A stretch of 64,000 nucleotides of DNA. Source: an uncultured Ulvibacter sp. (lineage in GTDB: Bacteria; Bacteroidota; Bacteroidia; Flavobacteriales; Flavobacteriaceae). Under the pieces are notes generated by a model, which worked only from the letters and a program-made list of their open reading frames with translations, made no database searches and had not been told where the DNA came from. The position numbers and the translations under genes are program-made. Positions 1 through 9,017 of this stretch are shown in pieces (the stretch's first letter is position 1; each line of letters opens with the position of its first letter). The stretch spans positions 1 to 64,000 of the forward strand of contig CALIAF010000039.1 in assembly GCA_938041335.1 (NCBI GenBank). Direction: 5' to 3'.

Positions 1-675
1 ATGAAAAACATAAAAGCCCTATTCGTCTTACTACTAATAACTGTTGCGATCAATAGCCACGCCCAAGAATATTTTGAAGGAGAAATACAGTACGCAATCT
101 CCTATGAAGCCATTAACCCAAATATTCCAATTGCAGTATTAGAGACGGAAATGGGAACGTCTTTTACCGCCTATATTAAAGAAGACCGTTACACCACAAT
201 TTATAGTGGTACCGGGCAATTAGGCTGGACGAAAATAATAACACGATTAGATCAAGGGTATTCGTATACAGAGTTTGAAAAATCGGATACCATTGTAAAA
301 AGCAAATTCGGTTCGGAGAAAAATGAATTACTATTTATTGAAAAGAACAAGGCAGCTAAAAAAATAGTTTTAGGGACCTTGTGCGAATCGGTTAGTATGG
401 AATACAAACCAGGAGATCCCGAAGCTTTTTATGAAAGCTATAAAGGCACTTATTATTTTGACCCGCGTTATGCATTAAATAGTGCTTTATATGAAAACTA
501 TGTAGATGGATTCTGGAATTTGTATGTAAAAGAATCTGGTGCGATAAGTATAAGAAGTGAGACGGAGTTTTCTCCATTTTTTAAGGCAATACAAGAGGCA
601 ACAACTATAGAAGCAAAGAAAATGGACTTGTCTTTGTTTGAGCCTAATCCTTTAAAAGTAATTAAGGAGGAGTAA
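1..675 (+). CDS. Secreted protein of unknown function
   Basis: The 224-residue product begins with a clear Sec signal peptide (residues 1-21: positive start, Leu/Val-rich core, cleavage after His-Ala). The mature part is rich in alternating polar and aromatic residues, as in exported beta-rich proteins, with one mid-chain Cys (about residue 128) and acidic stretches. I recognise no family. The ATG is the first base of the window, so its promoter is not visible; the signal peptide directly after the Met supports this start. It ends 475 bases before the next gene and has no obvious partner. It is probably periplasmic or outer-membrane associated; function unknown. Confidence 0.75.
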   Translation: MKNIKALFVLLLITVAINSHAQEYFEGEIQYAISYEAINPNIPIAVLETEMGTSFTAYIKEDRYTTIYSGTGQLGWTKIITRLDQGYSYTEFEKSDTIVKSKFGSEKNELLFIEKNKAAKKIVLGTLCESVSMEYKPGDPEAFYESYKGTYYFDPRYALNSALYENYVDGFWNLYVKESGAISIRSETEFSPFFKAIQEATTIEAKKMDLSLFEPNPLKVIKEE

Positions 676-1150
676 TAAAAAATTGGATGCTGTTAGTATT
701 ACTAAGATCTAAGCATATGGTTGCACAATACAACAAGGATGTCAATTTACCTGTTACAGATGATACTTTTACAACTAATGGAATGATCATCTTACACGTA
801 CAGATCGATAGTTATTACTGCGCAGCAACTAAGAAATAGATGCCCCTGTTTAGAAGCAGTTGCCATAAAATTTAGATCAATGATATGAGATTAAACTTCC
901 AGATGGGGGTGGTAAGTATTAAACTTTAAAATAAATACATTGTTTTTCTTCGGAAACAGTATTAGCTCGACCATTTAGTTCAAGTTTATACGACACTATA
1001 ACCAAGATTTTTTGACGTTCATCTAATTGTTACCCATATGCTGTGAGATAATGTGTTAACTAGGTGTGCTCTATTTGTAATACAGATATATTTGTTTTTG
1101 ATTAGGAAAATTTAGATCTGTCAAATAGCATTAAACTAAACATACACCCC
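676..1150. other. 475-base spacer, possibly eroded
   Basis: No convincing gene is visible. The longest ATG-started frame I read, 687-839 on the plus strand, would encode 50 residues with no recognisable family or signal peptide. Stop codons are frequent in all frames. One copy of the CTTCGGAAA motif lies at 948-956. The stretch is long for this compact genome and may be a decayed gene, but nothing in it identifies the ancestor. Confidence 0.5.
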
Positions 1151-1528
1151 GTGAAAAAAATCAATTATTTAAAAGGAATATGCGTTTTACTACTAACAGT
1201 AGCCGCACTTTCTTGTAAAAATGATGATGATAAAACAGATCAATCATTAGATTTAATAGGAACCTGGCAACGGAGTGATGTAAGCAAACAATTTGAATAT
1301 AGACTATCGTTCCAAGCAGATAATAGTGGTGTAAGATCTGTAAGTGAAGTGAATGATGAAGGTCAAGGAATCTCGAGTTCACGAACGTTTAATTGGATGG
1401 TAAATGAGTCGACCTTAACTATGGATTACGGCGAAGAACCAGAAGTGACTCTTTTTAATTTTAACGCTGATGGTTACCTCTTTTTAACCGATTTAACAGC
1501 ATTGCATTTTGTTAAGGTAGAAGATTAG
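1151..1528 (+). CDS. Lipocalin-like lipoprotein
   Basis: This 125-residue lipoprotein starts at a GTG. Residues 1-22 form a signal peptide ending in the lipobox ALSC, and Asn-Asp-Asp-Asp-Lys follows the Cys, a typical Bacteroidota surface-lipoprotein tail. The mature part opens with LIGTW and continues as short beta strands (for example FEYRLSF and STLTMDY) ending in LHFVKV, the layout of the small lipocalin-like domains common in Flavobacteriia. The ligand is unknown. The GTG is chosen because it gives a complete signal peptide and no in-frame ATG lies close upstream. Confidence 0.7.
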   Translation: MKKINYLKGICVLLLTVAALSCKNDDDKTDQSLDLIGTWQRSDVSKQFEYRLSFQADNSGVRSVSEVNDEGQGISSSRTFNWMVNESTLTMDYGEEPEVTLFNFNADGYLFLTDLTALHFVKVED

Positions 1529-1644
1529 AAGTCGATACGAAGTACACATATGGTTAAAAAATTTGAAGAAAATATTCAGGAAGTGTAACATTCTAAAAGT
1601 TGTAGACTCTTTAGAGCACTAAGAATCATTTAATTCAAATTATC

Positions 1645-2439
1645 ATGTTTAAAAATCAACAAAGCATTCGTTTTAATTTACAAGAAGCAAAAAGAAGTCT
1701 AGCCTTATTAGCATTAATCGCACTATTATTCTGTTTTAGTACCATTTCGGCTCAGTCTACAATTATTGATGTCGACGCTTTTGATAAAGTGATGGTAAGC
1801 CCTCATATTGAAGTTGTTTTTATAGAAGGAGAATCAGAGTCTGTCCGTATTGAGTCTATTACAGAGCCATTAGAAAAATTGAACGTTGAGGTTAAGAATA
1901 ATACCTTAAGCGTCTATCTAGAGGGTGCAAAAATGACAACAGACACTAAGAAACAAAAAAGAAATGGGTATAACATGAAGGTGCCTATTTATAATGGAAC
2001 CGTTGTAAAAGCAATCATTACCTATAAAAATATTAAAACATTAGACCTAAGAGGAGAACAAAAATTCGTTTTTGAGAGCCCATTAAAAACAGAAGAATTA
2101 CGCTTTAGTATTTATGGAGAATCTCAAGTGTATGTCAATGAAGTGCAGGTAAGTGATTTAGTGGTTACTATTTATGGTGAGAGTTTTTTAGAAATCACGA
2201 AAGGAGAAACAAAAAATCAAAAATACACAGCCTATGGTGAGAGCACTGTAAACGTAGCCAATCTAAGCAGTGATCGTACTAAGTTAATCGCTTATGGAGA
2301 TGGCACATTTCAGTTTAACGTTTCAGAAAGACTTAAAGTAACTGCCTATGGAGAGGCTACTATAACTTATGCTGGCAGTCCTGAAGTAAACAGAGGAATC
2401 ATCATTGGAGAAACTACAATCGCAAGAGCCGATTATTAA
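1645..2439 (+). CDS. Head-GIN (DUF2807) domain secreted protein
   Basis: A 264-residue exported protein. After a long signal region (residues 1-37, ending ISAQ) comes the DUF2807 / head-GIN pattern: a strand around FDKVMVSPHIEVVF (47-60), then SVRIE, then a turn-rich repeat region. The motif YGES or a variant recurs at residues 157, 177, 197, 217 (YGDG) and 235 (YGEA), close to a 20-residue period, consistent with a right-handed beta solenoid. The family is often labelled putative autotransporter adhesin, but that function is unproven; a cell-surface role is inferred. A strong terminator follows at 2476-2524. Confidence 0.85.
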   Translation: MFKNQQSIRFNLQEAKRSLALLALIALLFCFSTISAQSTIIDVDAFDKVMVSPHIEVVFIEGESESVRIESITEPLEKLNVEVKNNTLSVYLEGAKMTTDTKKQKRNGYNMKVPIYNGTVVKAIITYKNIKTLDLRGEQKFVFESPLKTEELRFSIYGESQVYVNEVQVSDLVVTIYGESFLEITKGETKNQKYTAYGESTVNVANLSSDRTKLIAYGDGTFQFNVSERLKVTAYGEATITYAGSPEVNRGIIIGETTIARADY

Positions 2440-2475
2440 AAGCAGATCCAAAATCAAATAACGAATAGGAGTTAA

Positions 2476-2524
2476 AAGAAGAGAAAACCCCAATCTAAAT
2501 AATAGATTGGGGTTTTCTCTTCTT
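2476..2524. terminator. Bidirectional rho-independent terminator
   Basis: A perfect 22-bp inverted repeat (arms 2476-2497 and 2503-2524) encloses a 5-nt loop. The arms hold a CCCC/GGGG core flanked by A and T runs, so a U-tract is made on either strand. It sits between two convergent genes ending at 2439 and 2540 and would serve both. Confidence 0.95.
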
Positions 2525-2539
2525 ATAAAATTTATGGTA

Positions 2540-3967
2540 TTATTCTACAATAATCTTCTTCGTATTTGTATCGTTAATTTTCAAGAAATACACTCCGTTT
2601 GCAAAACTTGACACATCTATAGTATGTGATGAAAGGGGAGTAGTGGTTTCAAAAAGTAGCTTCCCTGATATATCATATAGGGCCAGTTTTTCAATATCAT
2701 TGTATGGCGCATTAATGGTCACCGTTTCATTTGCTGGATTAGGAAAAACACTCACTTCTATTGCCTCAACGTCTGATATCGCGAGTACGCTAGGCCTCAC
2801 TAATAGCATACCCGGTACAAAGTTATTATCACTATACCGAAGTGTAGTAATAACAATAGTGCCACTTTCAAAATAGGGGTACACATTCCAAGCACCATTA
2901 TATCCAGAATTGTTATTGCTAGGGTAGACATCAAAAAAACCAATCTCTGTCATATTTTGATTTTCTATATCACTAATGTCTATCATACGTATACCCGCGG
3001 CATAATTTGCCAAATAAAAAATGTCATTGTGCACATATCCGTTGTGATCGGTTGCGTTTGTTAGACCGTCGTATTCAAAATGTAATTGCGGATTATCTAA
3101 ATCTGACATATCAAAAACGATCGTTCTGGTTTCAAAACCAAAATTAATTTCGTCAATTTCATCCCCCATTAAAAAGTACTTATGGTCTTCAGTGAGCCAA
3201 CCTTGATGCGTGTAAGCCGTATTTGAGTAGGTTGTTGTAGAAATAGCTACAGGATTAGATTTATCTGTAATATCTACAACAGACATAAGGGTTTCATTAC
3301 TGCCTATGTAGATTTCTCTTCCTGCATAATCAGTATCAGGACCACTATAAGTAACCACTTGTCCATCGTGACTATAAGAATGATTTGCAAAGCCACCCGC
3401 TGCAGTTGGGTTTAAAGGGTTAGAGATATCTACAAAATGTGGCCCACCATTATAGGTGTTGGTGCCCACTCCATACGCATAACCTTCACTCTCATTAATC
3501 ACAATATTATGGGCGTCACCAAAACCACTATAATGTGCGTCTTCTGTGAAATTTTCTGGAGCAGATGTGACATTTCTTAAGCGAGTTAGGTCAAAAACTT
3601 GCATCCCGTGACCGTTGGCTTCACTCACAATAAATGCATAGTTGTTGTATGTTTTAACATCTCTCCATAAGCTTTCTCCAGTGTGCGAATCAAGTTTTCC
3701 CAAGTATACAGGGTTAATAGGGTCATCTATATTGATAAAAGCAGTTCCGTCAAATAAACCAAGTAAGACATATTCAGATCCACTGTCTGGGTCTGTCCAT
3801 CCCCAGGAGTCATTTGCATTAGAAGATCCAAATGCACTAGCAGGCATTTCTGAAAGGAGATCATACCCGTTGCACGGATAAGCACCTGCCATTCCATTTT
3901 CACAAGGAGTTTGCGCCAAAGTAATTAATGCGGTTAATGTCATCAATACAACCAAAGTCTTTTTCAT
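2540..3967 (-). CDS. Choice-of-anchor B (LVIVD-type) protein with T9SS type A sorting domain
   Basis: A 475-residue secreted protein: signal peptide 1-18 (ends TLAQ), then a beta-propeller-like region with LVIVD-type repeats such as FINIDDPINPVYLGKL, HFVDISNPLNPTAAGG and SVVDITDKSNPVAIST. The last 80 residues are a Por-secretion sorting domain: FPNPANETV, then LYDISGKLL, then SFANGVYFLKI and a basic end. It is therefore predicted to cross the outer membrane by the type IX system and be anchored or released. The family is found in Bacteroidota and marine gammaproteobacteria with no assigned enzymology. The gene stands alone, with a terminator at its 3-prime side. Confidence 0.9.
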   Translation of the reverse strand: MKKTLVVLMTLTALITLAQTPCENGMAGAYPCNGYDLLSEMPASAFGSSNANDSWGWTDPDSGSEYVLLGLFDGTAFINIDDPINPVYLGKLDSHTGESLWRDVKTYNNYAFIVSEANGHGMQVFDLTRLRNVTSAPENFTEDAHYSGFGDAHNIVINESEGYAYGVGTNTYNGGPHFVDISNPLNPTAAGGFANHSYSHDGQVVTYSGPDTDYAGREIYIGSNETLMSVVDITDKSNPVAISTTTYSNTAYTHQGWLTEDHKYFLMGDEIDEINFGFETRTIVFDMSDLDNPQLHFEYDGLTNATDHNGYVHNDIFYLANYAAGIRMIDISDIENQNMTEIGFFDVYPSNNNSGYNGAWNVYPYFESGTIVITTLRYSDNNFVPGMLLVRPSVLAISDVEAIEVSVFPNPANETVTINAPYNDIEKLALYDISGKLLFETTTPLSSHTIDVSSFANGVYFLKINDTNTKKIIVE

Positions 3968-4076
3968 AGCTTATTTTTTTATAAAAATACGACTATAATG
4001 GCTTAGCTATGCCTTCTTCTAATGATTAAAGAGGAGGTGTTTTCTCATAATAATCTAACAATGGCTTAATCTAAAC

Positions 4077-4157
4077 CTACTCCCCAAAGAAAATCGCATT
4101 TATCAATATCTTATGGCTCACATAACCAGAAGGCCCTAAAATTATTATGTCGGTGAG
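4077..4157 (-). pseudogene. Remnant of an M14 metallopeptidase gene (C-terminal end)
   Basis: On the minus strand this stretch reads LTD, then GPSGY, then HKILINAIFFGE and a TAG stop. It aligns without gaps to the last 28 residues of the M14 peptidase encoded at 5535-8051 (FTD, then AFWYG, then NKLLMNAIFFGDEM). DNA similarity is also clear, for example AATTTTAG and ATTTTCTTTGG at matching places. Upstream, the frame runs into a stop two codons before the leucine that begins the similarity, and nothing recognisable precedes it. It appears to be the tail of a second M14 gene that was deleted, or a partial duplicate, lying on the far side of the DUF6268 gene. Confidence 0.75.
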
Positions 4158-4203
4158 TATATGCTACTCTCTTGTATTCTTATAATACGCCCCAACAAGT
4201 ATA

Positions 4204-4244
4204 AAAACTAAGGTTAAAATTTTGATGATTTTAACCTTAGTTTT
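4204..4244 (-). terminator. Rho-independent terminator of the DUF6268 gene
   Basis: A 17-bp perfect inverted repeat (4204-4220 and 4228-4244) encloses the 7-nt loop TTTGATG. The stem carries CTAAGGTTAA and ends in A/T runs. It lies 68 bases beyond the stop of the minus-strand gene ending at 4312. Confidence 0.9.
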
Positions 4245-4311
4245 GTTTTGATACAAGCGGTCAAGCTAGGTTTACAAGGTATATTTTTTCCTAATGTAAA
4301 TCTTTAGCGTA

Positions 4312-5205
4312 TTAAAGTGCCGCTCTAAATATAAGGTCGATTCCTACAAAAATTGAACTATCAAACTCTGCGTTAAGTCTGTTTCGGTCATCTCCTCCTA
4401 CTTGAAAAGTGAGTACCTGCAATCCTACGGTGTCGCCTTCATTGTAAACGCCGTAATCTGTTGTGTCTAATCCTACTTTTCCTCGTAGAATAAGATTATT
4501 ATCAAGAAAACCATACGAAGTAAATAATGCAAAGCGAATAGATTCTTCTTGTGTATAAAAGAGAGATTCGGTCTGCGCTAAATTATAAGATTTTACAGAG
4601 GTAAGTAGGTTAGCACCAACACTTAAATATTCAGTAAGTGAATAATTTACATCTGCACGAATAGGTAAAGTTGCATTGACATAAAATTTACTATCACTAG
4701 ATTTATACCATACTCCAACAAGCGGTGTTAATGTGGTTCCAAAGTTTTCGGAGGACATATATGCACCGAATTTAAGGCCGTATTTTGCTTTGTATTTTTT
4801 TTCAAATAATGCAAGACCACCCATTTGAAAATCTTCTCCACCTATACCATCAAAGTCTGATGCAAATTTTGGTAATGCTACATAGGTACCACTCCAATCG
4901 TTACCATGTTTTATTTTCAGTCCAAGGTTTAAACGTGTCATGATAAGGTTCGTTCTGTCATCTGTGAATCCTAATCCTAACCTCGTATTCTCGTACGTAA
5001 AACCAGCAATAACTACTGCTTTATCATTAATTGGCACTGGGAAATAGACCTCAGCAAGGGCATTTCCTACAGTCGTTTCCTCGTCATTTTCTATGTTGCC
5101 AAGGGTTGCACTGTTATAGGACACTTTCACTAGATCGATATAATCTTGTGCATACATATTGCTTCCTAAAATAATAAACACTAATAAGATAATTGCTTTT
5201 TTCAT
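4312..5205 (-). CDS. DUF6268-type outer-membrane beta-barrel protein
   Basis: The 297-residue protein has a signal peptide (1-19, ends MYAQ) followed by many amphipathic beta strands of 9-12 residues alternating with Gly/Asp/Asn turns (for example LIMTRLNLGLKI, YGLKFGAYM, FYVNATLPI). It finishes with the strand IFVGIDLIFRAAL, suited to Bam-dependent insertion. The pattern matches the DUF6268 barrels of Flavobacteriia; substrate or ligand unknown. It has its own terminator and no operon partners. Its assignment as an outer-membrane barrel is firm, the family label somewhat less so. Confidence 0.75.
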   Translation of the reverse strand: MKKAIILLVFIILGSNMYAQDYIDLVKVSYNSATLGNIENDEETTVGNALAEVYFPVPINDKAVVIAGFTYENTRLGLGFTDDRTNLIMTRLNLGLKIKHGNDWSGTYVALPKFASDFDGIGGEDFQMGGLALFEKKYKAKYGLKFGAYMSSENFGTTLTPLVGVWYKSSDSKFYVNATLPIRADVNYSLTEYLSVGANLLTSVKSYNLAQTESLFYTQEESIRFALFTSYGFLDNNLILRGKVGLDTTDYGVYNEGDTVGLQVLTFQVGGDDRNRLNAEFDSSIFVGIDLIFRAAL

Positions 5206-5534
5206 ATGATAAATTTCTTAAATATGGGGTTAAATTTGTTTAAAAATCATTAAACGAAGTTAGACAAAAATAAGATACGCAAAAAAGATATTTTTGGCCT
5301 CAAGTTACTTTTGGATCTCTACACTGATTGATTTCCTAATACTCTCTAAATAAGCTCTTTTTGGTTAGCTAAAATCAAAAGAAAGAGCAATTGTAGAGAA
5401 ATGGCTATTAAATTAATGTCTTGTATTTTCCTCTGGCAAAAGGTAGAGGGAAATTCAAGGATAGTTATTTAGGGCATACCCTATGCATTAAAAACTCAGC
5501 CAATTAGAGAAATTGAGCATAGTATGGTGTCACC
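5206..5534. other. 329-base spacer with small hairpins
   Basis: No gene seen. On the side next to the M14 stop are imperfect inverted repeats: 5427-5434 with 5445-5453 (TTTCCTCT against AGAGGGAAA), a GCTCTTT/AAAGAGC pair between about 5353 and 5388, and a short AGGG-CCCT hairpin near 5472. Any could act in 3-prime end formation of the minus-strand M14 gene, though none is a textbook terminator. The sequence CAAAAATA at 5265-5272 reads TATTTTTG on the minus strand and could be the -7 element of the DUF6268 gene; no good -33 element is seen. Confidence 0.5.
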
Positions 5535-8051
5535 CTACATCTCATCACCAAAGAAAATGGCATTCATTAATAGTTTATTAGTACCATACCAGAATGCTCT
5601 AAAATTATGATTGTCTGTAAAATAGATGATAGACCCACGTCCTACGCCTTGTTCTTTAAAAGCTACCGTATTACTCAGCATATCTAAGTTAGGTTTAGAG
5701 ATATATCCTGCTAATAATGGAGAAGCGGTGTATTGTATTGGGTTTTTATAACTGTCTTTATCCGCTTCCATAAATAAAGTGGAGTTTCTAAAAACGGGCA
5801 GTGTGGCGTTTTTATATCCAAATGCAATAGGGTGGGAGCGATCTAGTTTAGTTTCAAAAATAGCACCTCCTATTACTTGTGCGCCTCGATAATCACCTAC
5901 TTGTTCAAAAGAGATGGCTTTTGCAGAATCTTTTTTAGTATCAAATTTAATGGTCATTAATTCGCTGGAGTTTAACCAGCGTCCTGAGTTTTTATATGCA
6001 ATAAGTGTTCCTCCATCTTTTACCCATTCTTTAATTTTAGAGGTGGTATTCTTGTTAAAAGCACTACCCCAACTGCTAGGAATAATCAAGTCTGTGTACC
6101 GACTCAAGTCTGTTCTTCCTAAGTTACGGGTATCAATTTTTGTGATATGCATATCATAGCGTGTATCAAATAGGTGCCAGATCTCACCCGCATCATAAGG
6201 GGTAATACCTTCCCCAATGATCATTGCTACTTTAGGCTGTTCAAGGGCTCTAAATTGATTACTCCCCAGATCTATACCTTGTGTGAGACCGGTGGTAACT
6301 CCCGTAATAGTAACATTACTTTCTTCGGAAATGTGCTGGATCATTCGCCCTATCTCATTTGCAGCTATATCCTGATTTTGTACTGGAATCATGATAGTAC
6401 CGTAATCATAGGTTTTTCCATCTACTGTAAAAGGTTTCATACCTACTTTGGCGCGCAATCCGCTTGCTAAAATCTGGTTAAGGGCTTTTGGAGCATAGTA
6501 ATCGTGCCATTCCATAATGTAGGCGTAGTTAGAAGCATTAACTGCATTAATAGCCGGCTTCTTTAGTTGGAGTATTTCGGCTCCTGCCTGACTTGTATTC
6601 CCATTTTCTGTGTAGTCTAAATTAAATGCTAATGGGAAAGACCAGGCACTTATATCATAAAACAAACTGTCTTTAAATTTAGTTCGTTTCTCAAACATGG
6701 CATTTAATAATCTGCTCTGCTTTTGGCTTTTTGGTACCACATACGCTGCTCCTTTTCGGTATTTTTTCCCTTCTATACTCGCATCACCTTTAAGCTCGTG
6801 AACAATGATTTTGTGACGCTTTAATATTTCGGCTAAATGATACGCTTTGTTTGCATCTTTCTCATCACCAAAAATAATCGCACCACCTTTTCCTTGATTT
6901 CTTGCATCTGTAAAAAACTGGCGCTGGTAATCTAGTAATTCTTTACGCATAGATACTGCAGCCTCTAGCGTAGATAATGACGCCGTAAATTGGTTTCTAA
7001 TGGTAAACGGGAATGTCAATATCCCATTATTGCTTTCTTGCGCGTGCCCTCTAGAAGAAGCTTGCTCAAAGAGAATTCCAATACTTCCGTTAATATCAGG
7101 GAAGGTGCTCCCTTTTCCGTAGTAAAAATCATCAAAGCTTTCCTCTGTGTAATAGAAACTTCCTATTTTATCTAAGGCTTTGGCGTGAAACTTGGCAATG
7201 TCACCCGTTAAATCTTGATTTTTCTGGGGTGTTAATGGATGCGTTCTCGAGGGAATTCCCGGCTGAAAAAAGAAACTCGCATTTGTGCCCATCTCATGAT
7301 GATCTGTCAAGATATTGGGATACCAATCATGAAAAGTGGAAATACGCGCCCTACTTTCTGGTAACTGGACGGGTAACCAATCTCGGTTCATATCAAACCA
7401 ATAGTGATTGGTACGACCTCCGGGCCATACTTCGCTATACTCTCGATCGTTTGGGTCTGGGTTAATGTTTTGCGATTTATGCATATTTGCCCAATAGGCA
7501 AACCGTTGCAATCCATCTGGGTTTAAAGAAGGGTCAAGCAAAATTACCGTATTGTTTAAAAGTTCGTTGATTTTTGGACCTTGTGCAGCAGCTAGATAAT
7601 AGGCAAGGGCAAGGGCAGCATTAGAACCACTAGATTCATTACCGTGAATGGAGAAGCCTTGATAAACCACTGCTGGCATTGCGGCCGTGTTTTGAGATGC
7701 ACCGTTACTTTCTGTAAGTGCCACGTGATTTTTCTTTATAGTTGCTAAGTTACCGTGATTGGCTGGGCTGGTAACCGTAAGAAGTAGTATGGGGCGTCCT
7801 TCAAAGGAGCTGCCTCGATCTTCTATTGTAATTCTGTCACTAGCAGCAGCAACGGCATACATATACTGAGCCAGTTTATCATGTGTCACGTGCCAATCAC
7901 CTACTTGATGTCTAATGATGCTTTCTGGAGTTGGAATATTTGAATCATAAGTGACATCACTAGGCAGGTAATAATCAAGATCAACTTGGTACTCTTGAGC
8001 AGTACTCATTAATGTTGTTAAAAATAGAAGGAATAGTAGCGTTTTTTTCAT
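5535..8051 (-). CDS. M14 family zinc carboxypeptidase, secreted
   Basis: An 838-residue exported metallopeptidase. Signal peptide 1-18 (ends STAQ). The zinc site is visible as HGNE (His136, Glu139) plus a His in TDHHEMGTN (251 or 252). LNPDG (176-180), NRDW (222-225) and ILFEQAS, carrying the likely catalytic Glu, follow as in M14 enzymes. The C-terminal third begins at VAMIIGEG and resembles a class I glutamine-amidotransferase-like (ThuA-like) fold, a common companion in long Bacteroidota M14 proteins. It probably digests extracellular peptides in the periplasm or outside the cell. A tail fragment of a paralogue survives at 4077-4157. One CTTCGGAAA copy lies at 6323-6331. Confidence 0.9.
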   Translation of the reverse strand: MKKTLLFLLFLTTLMSTAQEYQVDLDYYLPSDVTYDSNIPTPESIIRHQVGDWHVTHDKLAQYMYAVAAASDRITIEDRGSSFEGRPILLLTVTSPANHGNLATIKKNHVALTESNGASQNTAAMPAVVYQGFSIHGNESSGSNAALALAYYLAAAQGPKINELLNNTVILLDPSLNPDGLQRFAYWANMHKSQNINPDPNDREYSEVWPGGRTNHYWFDMNRDWLPVQLPESRARISTFHDWYPNILTDHHEMGTNASFFFQPGIPSRTHPLTPQKNQDLTGDIAKFHAKALDKIGSFYYTEESFDDFYYGKGSTFPDINGSIGILFEQASSRGHAQESNNGILTFPFTIRNQFTASLSTLEAAVSMRKELLDYQRQFFTDARNQGKGGAIIFGDEKDANKAYHLAEILKRHKIIVHELKGDASIEGKKYRKGAAYVVPKSQKQSRLLNAMFEKRTKFKDSLFYDISAWSFPLAFNLDYTENGNTSQAGAEILQLKKPAINAVNASNYAYIMEWHDYYAPKALNQILASGLRAKVGMKPFTVDGKTYDYGTIMIPVQNQDIAANEIGRMIQHISEESNVTITGVTTGLTQGIDLGSNQFRALEQPKVAMIIGEGITPYDAGEIWHLFDTRYDMHITKIDTRNLGRTDLSRYTDLIIPSSWGSAFNKNTTSKIKEWVKDGGTLIAYKNSGRWLNSSELMTIKFDTKKDSAKAISFEQVGDYRGAQVIGGAIFETKLDRSHPIAFGYKNATLPVFRNSTLFMEADKDSYKNPIQYTASPLLAGYISKPNLDMLSNTVAFKEQGVGRGSIIYFTDNHNFRAFWYGTNKLLMNAIFFGDEM

Positions 8052-8131
8052 TCTTTAAAAATAACGAAAAGAAACGCTTGCACAAACTAGTTGTGGAGGA
8101 GAAAAGTAAAAACCTTGAAAATTTCAGCAAT

Positions 8132-8157
8132 AAAAAACCACTTTATTTCTAAAGTGG
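8132..8157 (-). terminator. Rho-independent terminator of the gene at 8208-8831
   Basis: Arms CCACTTTA (8138-8145) and TAAAGTGG (8150-8157) enclose a 4-nt loop. On the minus strand a run of six T follows (8137-8132). It lies 51 bases past the stop of the minus-strand lipoprotein gene. Confidence 0.85.
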
Positions 8158-8207
8158 CAATCTGCAATTAGCAAGTCTTATGAATTACTATCATTAAATA
8201 CACGAGA

Positions 8208-8831
8208 TTATTCTACTCTAAAAAGAAAAACTCTATCCGTATTGTTAAGATCTAATGACGATGTTATTCCGCATTTTTCAAGCCCAAGCGTATTTGGCAT
8301 ATTTGCAATGGGATAATTTTCTGCTAGCGCCTCATTTCTATTTTCATTTTGAATAAACACACTATCTATATAGTCCCAGTTAATAAGATAGTCACCTGTT
8401 GTGAGTGGTTTTAGCCCTATTCTATAGGCATATTGAGTTTGATCGATACTTAATTGTGGAGACGCCGAAATCTGGGCATTCTCACAAGAAGGTAAAAAAC
8501 GATAGGTGCCAGTGTCAATAATAAGCTCAAATTGATCAATGGCATCTTTACAGTTTGCAATGGGCGTGGGCTCCATAAATTTATATATTGAAAACTGATT
8601 GCCAACATACCCAAGATTATCATTGAAAATGGAATCATTTATAGCGCCATCAAATATCATGGATGAGATCCTTCCTTTAATCCAGAGCGTATCGTTTAAT
8701 GATAATGGGGAATTAGCCGTGAGATTAACTTTGTAGGTGTTAAACTCTAATTGACTTTCTACTTCGTCGTCACATTGAAACGCCATGAGTAATAGCGCTA
8801 GAGATGTAAGTCTAATGGTGATTTTTAGCAT
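8208..8831 (-). CDS. Putative lipoprotein of unknown function
   Basis: A 207-residue protein whose first 20 residues form a hydrophobic signal ending AFQC followed by Asp-Asp-Glu, a frequent Bacteroidota lipoprotein start even though FQC is a weak match to the classical lipobox. The mature part has beta-strand-like segments and three more Cys (in NCKDAI, PSCENA and KCGITS). No family recognised. It is a single-gene unit: one terminator follows it and another (8967-8996) lies upstream, belonging to the PUR-protein gene. Confidence 0.65.
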   Translation of the reverse strand: MLKITIRLTSLALLLMAFQCDDEVESQLEFNTYKVNLTANSPLSLNDTLWIKGRISSMIFDGAINDSIFNDNLGYVGNQFSIYKFMEPTPIANCKDAIDQFELIIDTGTYRFLPSCENAQISASPQLSIDQTQYAYRIGLKPLTTGDYLINWDYIDSVFIQNENRNEALAENYPIANMPNTLGLEKCGITSSLDLNNTDRVFLFRVE

Positions 8832-8966
8832 AATTTTTCTTTTTATTTAATAACGATAGAAAGATGGAAACATGACAAACTGTTTTAGTTTTAGTATAAA
8901 ATTATGAGATTATTTTTAGCATTTTATATTGAAGAGGTGCCTAAAATGCAATGTCTTAAAACAAAA

Positions 8967-8996
8967 AAAAGCCGTTTTCTTTTGAAAACGGCTTTT
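8967..8996 (-). terminator. Rho-independent terminator of the PUR-protein gene
   Basis: Perfect 13-bp arms (8967-8979 and 8984-8996) with the GC-rich core GCCG/CGGC and a TTTT loop. It begins 21 bases after the stop at 9018, and on the minus strand the stem runs into a long T-tract. Confidence 0.95.
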
Positions 8997-9017
8997 AGTT
9001 ACTCGTAAAATTATTTT

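Noticed and set aside
687-839. 50-codon ATG-started frame on the plus strand
   Set aside because: No signal peptide, family resemblance or promoter; length is within chance for this base composition.
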